From Chamaecyparis obtusa (lineage: Eukaryota > Streptophyta > Pinopsida > Cupressales > Cupressaceae): 64,000 nucleotides of DNA. This document shows, piece after piece, positions 57,891 through 64,000 of this stretch (its first letter is position 1; every line of letters starts with the position of its first letter). The stretch is from NCBI GenBank assembly GCA_027943335.1, contig BSBK01008840.1, positions 1 to 64,000 on the forward strand, written 5' to 3'. The notes under the pieces were generated by a model, which had not been told where the DNA came from, searched no databases, and was given only the letters and a program-made list of their open reading frames with translations. The translations under genes were made by a program, and so were the position numbers.

Positions 57891-58969
57891 TTTGATGATC
57901 TGGCATCTTCATCTACATGTGCAACTCTGGCCTAGCCTTCATTTCTCCTATCCATTCTGCCTTGGCGCTGAGGACATTCAAATGCCCTATGACCTTCTTC
58001 TCCACAGTGAAAACATGTTCCACGGAAGCCACCTCTTCCAGATCCTTGTCCTCTTCCTCTTCCTCTCTGATCTCTATTATTCTGATCCTGGAAGCGATTG
58101 GAATTATTTCCTCACTGATTTTGACTGCTATTGGCCTCATCCTTCTTTTTCAGATCTTCATTTCGGCCACCATATGACCGTCCACCAGATCGTCCACCGC
58201 GACCTCTTCCGTTTTGTCTGCTCTTGAATTTCTTGTTCAGCTTTTCCTCTACTTTTAGGGAAAATTGGTATGCCTCCTCAATACTGTTCATTCGAACCAG
58301 ATTCAACTCCTCCTGAATGCTTGGCCTTAACCCATTAAGGTATTGGGCAATTTTCTCCTTATCAGCTTCGAAATGGCCTGTTCTGATGAGGAGTCGATAG
58401 AACTCCTCTGTATACTCCTGAACAGATTTTCTTGCTTGCTTCAAACTTTGCATTTTCTTCAGTAGGTCAAGCTCATAATCAACAGGAATGAACTGTCACT
58501 TCAATTTTTCCACCATCCGATCCCATCTTATGATTTTATCTTTCCCTCTTCTATTTCGCTCCAATTGAATTTCTTGCCACCAGATCTTCGCATGACCTTT
58601 CAGTCTGGCCTTCGCAAATTTGACCCTATCAGGATCCTCAACATCTTCATACTCAAAATACTCTTCACATTCATTGATCCAGTCGATCAATTCCTCTAGG
58701 TTAAGATTTCTAGAAAATGTAGGAACCTCAATCTTAGGTCTTTTCCCAATCTTGGAAATCGCCCGAAAAAGTCTTTCTTCCTCCTGGTTCACAATTTTAG
58801 CTTCTCCTTCTTGATATTCTTCTTCGGCTTCATCCTCACTTTCATCTCTGACATTAAGATTCATTCCTCTGTGAATCTCTTCTTGCAATGCTCGCACTTG
58901 TCTCTGCAGCTCTCTAACCTCAGGTGTTACAACACCAGCTCTTCCGCTACGTTCCCTTCGTGGAGGCAT
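57891..58969 (-). pseudogene. gag: TE6 gag
   Basis: The start is placed at ATG 58,969 (MPPRRERSGRAG), 102 bp inside the 5' LTR; upstream codons in the register lack an ATG. A coiled-coil-like stretch follows (VRELQRQVRALQEEI), then the Gag domain (EELIDWINECEEYFEYEDVE; KARLKGHAKIWW; VQEYTEEFYRLLIRTGHFE), an Arg/Gly-rich linker, and a zinc knuckle CFHCGEEGHRAFEC with standard C-x2-C-x4-H-x4-C spacing (57,974-58,015). Stops at about 58,496, 58,112 and 57,934 are each one C-to-T change from CGA or CAG. Confidence 0.9.
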
Positions 58970-59051
58970 TTTCGTGATGCGCGCTGAAACCCTAGCCACG
59001 GTCCTGGTGCAAACTGCCTCATAGTCGGTGATCTATTTACACACTCAAGAA

Positions 59052-59068
59052 CTCCTACTCTGATACCA
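59052..59068 (-). promoter_or_regulatory. TE6 primer-binding site (initiator Met tRNA)
   Basis: The minus strand reads TGGTATCAGAGTAGGAG two bases inside the 5' LTR. The first eleven bases match the usual initiator-Met tRNA site of plant retroelements. Confidence 0.88.
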
Positions 59069-59309
59069 CTTGATGAAGGTGCTCCCCTTAATACCACAAA
59101 CATATAACAGAAAAAGAGAAACAACAACAATAATATGCAGGAACAGAAAAATTGGCTTCTTATTATCTCCACAAATGTGGAATTACAAACTTTCAGAATT
59201 ACAATATGCAAAGCCACATGGGCATTCCCTTACAATATTCTGTAGGAAAAAGCCTCGAACTATTACCCAGAACTATTTTGAACTGCCTAAGACAATAATA
59301 CAGCCTTCC

Positions 59310-59318
59310 TTATATAGG
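59310..59318 (-). promoter_or_regulatory. TE6 TATA box
   Basis: The minus strand reads CCTATATAAGG around this site. It is identical in the other LTR (53,815-53,823). Confidence 0.7.
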
Positions 59319-59335
59319 CAATTTCCACCGCCCGA

Positions 59336-59348
59336 GAAGGTTCCAGAA
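59336..59348 (-). promoter_or_regulatory. TE6 heat-shock element
   Basis: GAAGGTTCCAGAA matches GAAnnTTCnnGAA at every fixed position. It lies 17 bp upstream of the TATA box in the transcribed direction and is identical in both LTRs. Confidence 0.6.
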
Positions 59349-60472
59349 ATTTAGCCCTAAGGGCCGACCAAACTTAGAATTATTTTATTTTTCAATTTAT
59401 TACATCAAAGTCGGCTCAAAATAACTTTTGAAACCCGAACGGAAATTTTGAAGGAAAATTATTTTCTGCCATTTCAGGCGACCCGACTTCCGGAGATCAT
59501 AAGTCATCACCAGTTGACCCGATTGACTATTATAACCCCATTTCAGAAACGCCACGAAGCACTCTATAGGGTTGACCAATCCAAGTATCACCCAAATTTT
59601 TGACCTCATCCGGGGCCTCTAAAGCCTTCAAAACTGAGTTCAAAGTTTCTGTACCCTGCTGCCAATACCGAAAATCTTCAATATCTTCAAAACTACACCT
59701 GATCTAGCCATGAAACTTTGCTGGCAGACTTATATGACCAAAATGAACCTCCAAGAAAGAAATCAGATCATTCTGAGCACATACAAAAATTACCAAAAAT
59801 AGTAACTTTCCATAAATAATAGCTCTGCATAAAATAGCCCTTATTGAATATAAAAATAGAAATATTTTTGGGTGATGCAAGATTGCTCTTACACCCAGGA
59901 TGCTCCTGCATCAGTCACAAAGTGTATTAGCATATGGTAAACAAAGAGTATTGTGAAGTCATCTATGAGTTCTTAACAAAGTTAGGATTAAAGTCTTCTA
60001 GGTGAGTTCAGTGAGTTTACAACCAAATAAGAATTTGATGTCCTAGTGTTTGAGGGAGAGGGGTAATAGGAAAAGCACTCATCCCGAGCCCAAGAGTGTT
60101 TGATTTAATATCTTCAGCTGATGTATGTAATTGGGTGACTCTTTGCCCTAGGTTAAGGCATTGGTCCATCCTCTGGAAGCATTTCATTGTCATTAACCAC
60201 ACACACCAAAATTTAAATGATAATATCTTTTAATTAGTTAGTAAAGGACATAGTTGAATATTGTTTTGAGACTCCTTTGGAGAAGTGAGTCAAGGGTACA
60301 CCCGCCTAAGCATTAACGCTCAAAGTGTAGGAGGATCTCATTGTTGATCCTTGTTAATTGGCCCTCTTCCTTGTAGACTTTGGAGTGGTGATAGAGTCAA
60401 AGTATCATTAAAAGTTATCCATCAAAGTATAAATCTACAAGTTGAAGATCAAAGGGAACAACCAACATCTTA

Positions 60473-60950
60473 TAGACTTAAAGAATTGAACATATTACTA
60501 ATGTATGATATATTTCATGGTATTCTCTTCAAACCACTTCCTTATATAGAATTCAGTCCGTTCTTAATGCAAGACACCTATTTTATTTCAAAGCAAATTC
60601 AAAGGAAAGGTTATTTAGCTGCTAGAATGAATGTATGGGAAAGTGTGAAGTTATGGTGTGAGAACAGGGATGCATTGGTGCATCCTAGAAGTTAAATAGA
60701 AGTTTCCTAATCATTATAAGCAAGAAGCACCATTTTATAAATTTCATACCAGATGAAAATAGATCTTCTAAAGTGAACAAGTATTATTAGACTATTCTTG
60801 TTCTAATTGTGAAAAATAAGTGAAATATTAAAAAGGGTAAAGGTTATCATTTTACCGTGTGAGATGCTCTAATATATTCTTACCCTAATTTCTCATTAAG
60901 ACACTATATATTGAAGTTTTAGTCTTGATTTGATATTTTGATGATGATTT
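60473..60950 (+). other. Right flank of the TE nest; short unidentified open frame
   Basis: Directly after the TE2 target duplicate. About 75 codons run open to 60,695 with a protein-like composition (KQIQRKGYLAARMNVWESVK, LWCENRDALVHPRS). No domain is recognised, and the same register has a TAA just before the TE2 site on the other side. Possibly an exon relic, but weak. Confidence 0.3.
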
Positions 60951-60956
60951 ATGATT

Positions 60957-61310
60957 TTCTCTTTAGTAAAACCTTGTTTGGCTTTCTGCCATTCAGAGGA
61001 TGAAATCCTTTCAAAGAAGAATAGTGGAATGTCTAATTTTGTTGATTGTTGGAAATATCATATTCAAAATAGAAAGTTGTGGATGTTAATTTGGTGATTT
61101 CTGGTATTTCTCTTTCGAATAATCTTGTATGGCTTCAACCTTCGGAAGATAAAATCCCTTCCAAAGATAATAGAAGATCTAATCTTGCTCAAAATATTAT
61201 ATTCAAAATAAAAAGGTGTGAATGCTCTCAGCATTATAAGATGAAAAAGAAGTTCATTCAAAAATAGAACGGTGTTGATGCTACCATCATTTTAAGATGA
61301 AAAAATAGAA
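60957..61310. repeat. Diverged tandem duplication, about 150-bp period
   Basis: 60,957-61,085 and 61,107-61,225 share TTTCTCTTT, TTGTxTGGCTT, GATxAAATCC, TCTAAT and ATATTCAAAATA blocks in the same order. A partial third unit ends near 61,310. Confidence 0.5.
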
Positions 61311-64000
61311 CTCCCATATGCTGTCTCTTCTCAACTACTCCTTACAAGTTTGGGACAAATTTGTTTTCCAGATCTGATTAATGGATACATTTTACATACT
61401 AAAATAGAACAAGGGTTGTTAGATTATATTTTAAATAATGGTAGTGACTAAATATTATAGAATCTACCTCTTAAACCTATCTGTGATTTCTAGTTTTAGG
61501 CCCATAATAATTGTGTTTTTTAATGGAAGGATTCATCATTGTAATTAAGGATTTTTTCTATTGTTTGTCAAGGTTAGCCAATTTCATTAGTGATGTTAAA
61601 AAAAGGCTAATAAAATTATTCTTTTAGAAAAAAAGAAAGATTCACCAATAGAACTTTTTTTTTTTTAAAAATATGAAAGATTTTGCAATGAATTTATTTA
61701 TCTTAAGGAGGGGGTTCTTAAATTATCCCTACTTTTAACAATGTCAAATAGTGAAGATCACAAGAAACATGAAACATTAGACAACAATAAAATACCCTAA
61801 TTTCATGAAAAGATCCCAATCTACTAACAAAGTAAATAGAATCAAATGCAATTAGAATAGGTCTTCCATTTCTAAATTGTAATATAAAAAGATCTAATTT
61901 CAATCTAGAAATGACAACTAATTAACATAATGTCTCTTATAACCCTCTAACATGTTTAGAAAAATAAAATAGGGCATGACAGACATTTTATTATTTTGAC
62001 GGTTTTTATTAAATGATTAAATTAATTAATTAAAGAAGCTAAGCTAGTACTATTGCATCATTTTATGGACTATTAAGCTTAATGAAAACTAATTGTGTGA
62101 GCATATAATTGGTCCATTTAGTTTGAGTCTTATTGCATGAATTTCTTGGAAAATAAATTGCCTCTAACAAGAACAATAGACAATAATAACAAATACATGG
62201 TAAAAACATTAATTAACAAATACTTAGGGGACATTAAATGTGAATTGTTATCAAATCCCCACTATCAATATCATGGCATTTAGGCAATACATTATTTTGT
62301 TCTTACAAACTTAAATGCATGACACTTTCCAAACATTATCATATGATCAAAGTATATTTCTCAATGTTTATTTGGATTATTTGTTTTTTTTTAAATTGTT
62401 TTGTTAGGTTCTTATGAATTTTTTTATTTCATATTTTTTATATATCAATAAATTAAAATTAAAATTTATATTTTATAAATTTATTTTATGTTATACTATT
62501 TATTTTTATAAAATATTATAATTTTAATAAAAACTTATGATATTATAATATATAATAATTTTATTTGAATTAAAATATATTATATTAATATTTAATTTTA
62601 TTATCATAGTTTTATTTCTAAAAATTGATAAATATTAAATTTTTTAACTATGTGAACTATAATATTTATATTAAAATATTTTGAATATATATTAAGTATC
62701 AATTTTTGTTTAAAAACAATTATCATAATATATATAATAATTTAGCTATTCCTTATCTGAGTTTTGATGCTTTTTTACTATGCATTACTTGAAATTTTCC
62801 TTCATCTCCCTTTTAAATGTGGCATCTCTAGTTTTAAGATCATTAAATGGGATCCGATCCTAGGATTATATGGCAACTGATTCCTATTAACATCCCTCAC
62901 TTAGTTACATAGATAACAAAGATATTAATAGTAAGGTTAAAATGGTGGTATACATATGTCTCTTGCATTTATAACCAAGAGGTGTGACAGCTCCAGTGCA
63001 TTTATGTTAAATTTAGCCGTCATAACAAATGGTTTCTTTATAATTGCATAAAAGTTGCTTCTTTAAGTTTCTAGTTTATTTAGATTTCTAATTATGCTAT
63101 GTCTAATAGATATACTTGTTTGTTTTTCGAAGTCTCCTCACTTCCAAAATATGTACTAAGAATGGTTTATTAGACTAAGTCATAACATCTCTGAGGAATA
63201 GTATGTATCTTCCTGCTTAACTGATACCTTTCATTCTAATACTTCTTATGGTCAGAGATCAAAGGATGGCATTATTTTTGCATAGTATCCTTTGCATTGA
63301 TTATTTAAATAAGCTGATTGCTTAATTATTTGTATTTCTATTTGACCTCTAAAGTATCATTCTATGAGTCATGTAGAATGTTTTAAATAATCATTTTAGT
63401 TTATACTTAGAGATTTTAATATGCACATAAGGTGGTCTTGAATATAATCATCTCCTTATAATTCTAGAGAAGCAAATATGTATAAAGACGGTATCCCGTG
63501 AAACTATGGAGGTATAGAGGAAATGGTAGAACTTATCTTTAATTTATAGATTAATAGCGTAATAACCTTCAAGGGGAAGTAAGGATCTTATAGAAGCATA
63601 GATAATAAGGGAGTGGGGTTTTCCCTCTTCTTTTAACTTTATCTCTCATTAATCAGGATAATCATTTTTACTGAATGAACACATCTTAATTTTAAAAAAA
63701 AAACACAAGGTTTTAAGCCACAAAATAGTGGTAGGTGCTACTCTTTTTGATTAAAAACAATATCAAATTTGGAGTATCAAATATATATAACTTCTGAGTT
63801 AGTAGGAATCTTCTTTTTTAACCACATAACAAGCATGTATTTGGCGCATAGTTTTTGTATGTATATAGGATAGCAGAGACAAAGGAATCAAAGTATACAA
63901 GCTCTTCATTTCACCAATATAGAAATAAGTATAGATTATTGACAACAAGAATGAACCGAATTAGGAGAATATATTAAATTGTAACTGTAAATGAAACGAC
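61311..64000. other. AT-rich low-copy DNA, no gene
   Basis: No coding or RNA gene recognised. The segment 62,385-62,740 is almost pure A/T and could be a matrix-attachment-type or simply low-complexity region. The remainder is ordinary AT-rich intergenic sequence. Confidence 0.5.

Larger units (their letters stand above)
53576..59913 (-). mobile_element. TE6: full-length chromovirus (Ty3/gypsy), minus strand
   Basis: Bounded by GTCAC at 53,571-53,575 and 59,914-59,918. LTRs are 53,576-54,422 (847 bp) and 59,071-59,913 (843 bp), differing by about 2-3% by eye. One gag-pol frame (58,969 down to 54,461, 1502 codons) holds Gag, zinc knuckle, protease, RT, RNase H, integrase and a C-terminal chromodomain. 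Eight in-frame stops and no frameshift were seen. The short LTRs and a Met-initiator-tRNA primer site suit the chromovirus branch; I do not assign a clade such as Reina or Tekay. Confidence 0.95.
59071..59913 (-). repeat. TE6 5' LTR (promoter copy)
   Basis: Promoter copy for minus-strand transcription, paired with 53,576-54,422. Confidence 0.95.
19602..60467 (+). mobile_element. TE2: outer Tat-like Ty3/gypsy element, nested into
   Basis: Flanked by TCTTA at 19,597-19,601 and 60,468-60,472. The left LTR is 19,602-21,894. The right LTR is 51,808-60,467 and is split by TE6. With TE6 and one duplicate removed it is about 2317 bp, against 2293 bp on the left. The interior carries gag, protease, a second RNase H, RT, the original RNase H and integrase on the plus strand, all broken. 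TE3 sits inside the integrase. The element's own length is about 12 kb of the 40.9-kb span. The LTRs differ by roughly 8% over the first 385 bp, by hand count. Confidence 0.93.
51808..60467 (+). repeat. TE2 right (3') LTR, split by TE6
   Basis: The parts 51,808-53,575 and 59,919-60,467 join at GTCAC to give a copy of 19,602-21,894. The break falls in AGTGTCACAAAG, intact in the left LTR at about 21,342. Confidence 0.93.

Noticed and set aside
57226..58316. Several plus-strand open frames of 60-122 codons
   Set aside because: Antisense to the TE6 gag-protease-RT frame, which has full domain support.

Overview
This window is transposon-packed nuclear DNA from a land plant, probably a gymnosperm such as a conifer. 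The plant assignment rests on a U2 snRNA-like locus behind a plant-type snRNA promoter and on plant lineages of Ty3/gypsy retrotransposons. The gymnosperm guess is softer and rests on deep nesting and heavy decay. I see no intact host protein-coding gene.

Region by region: (1) 1-14,940 is a large, rearranged inverted repeat. Modules at about 205-2220 reappear in reverse complement at about 11,440-14,910. A 7.8 kb gag-only LTR element, TE1 (2726-10,568, TSD AAATG), sits in the spacer. (2) 14,940-19,601 is AT-rich low-copy DNA. It holds a decayed unidentified coding region on the minus strand (15,388-16,100) and a U2 snRNA-like locus with upstream elements (18,559-18,842). (3) 19,602-60,467 is one nest of five LTR insertions, each placed here by a matching 5-bp target-site duplication. 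TE2 (TSD TCTTA) is the outer Tat-like Ty3/gypsy element. TE3 (28,443-51,001, TSD CCTCA) is a relative that interrupts TE2's integrase. TE4 (39,889-50,796, TSD TACTC), probably a very long solo LTR, lies in TE3's right LTR. TE5 (41,797-48,128, TSD CTAAG), an internally deleted element, lies in TE4. TE6 (53,576-59,913, TSD GTCAC), a full-length chromovirus on the minus strand, lies in TE2's right LTR. (4) 60,473-64,000 is AT-rich low-copy DNA.

TE2 and TE3 share an unusual pol layout: protease, a plant-type second RNase H, a linker, reverse transcriptase, a catalytically eroded original RNase H, then integrase. TE3 and TE6 each show one gag-pol frame that is broken mostly by stop codons one transition away from Gln or Arg codons, the pattern expected from decay of methylated cytosines. 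TE6's LTRs carry a perfect three-unit heat-shock element just upstream of the TATA box. LTR differences counted by eye (about 8% for TE1, TE2 and TE3, about 3% for TE5 and TE6) agree with the nesting order.

All identifications come from reading the sequence. No alignment or database search was run, and percentages are hand counts over parts of the LTRs.
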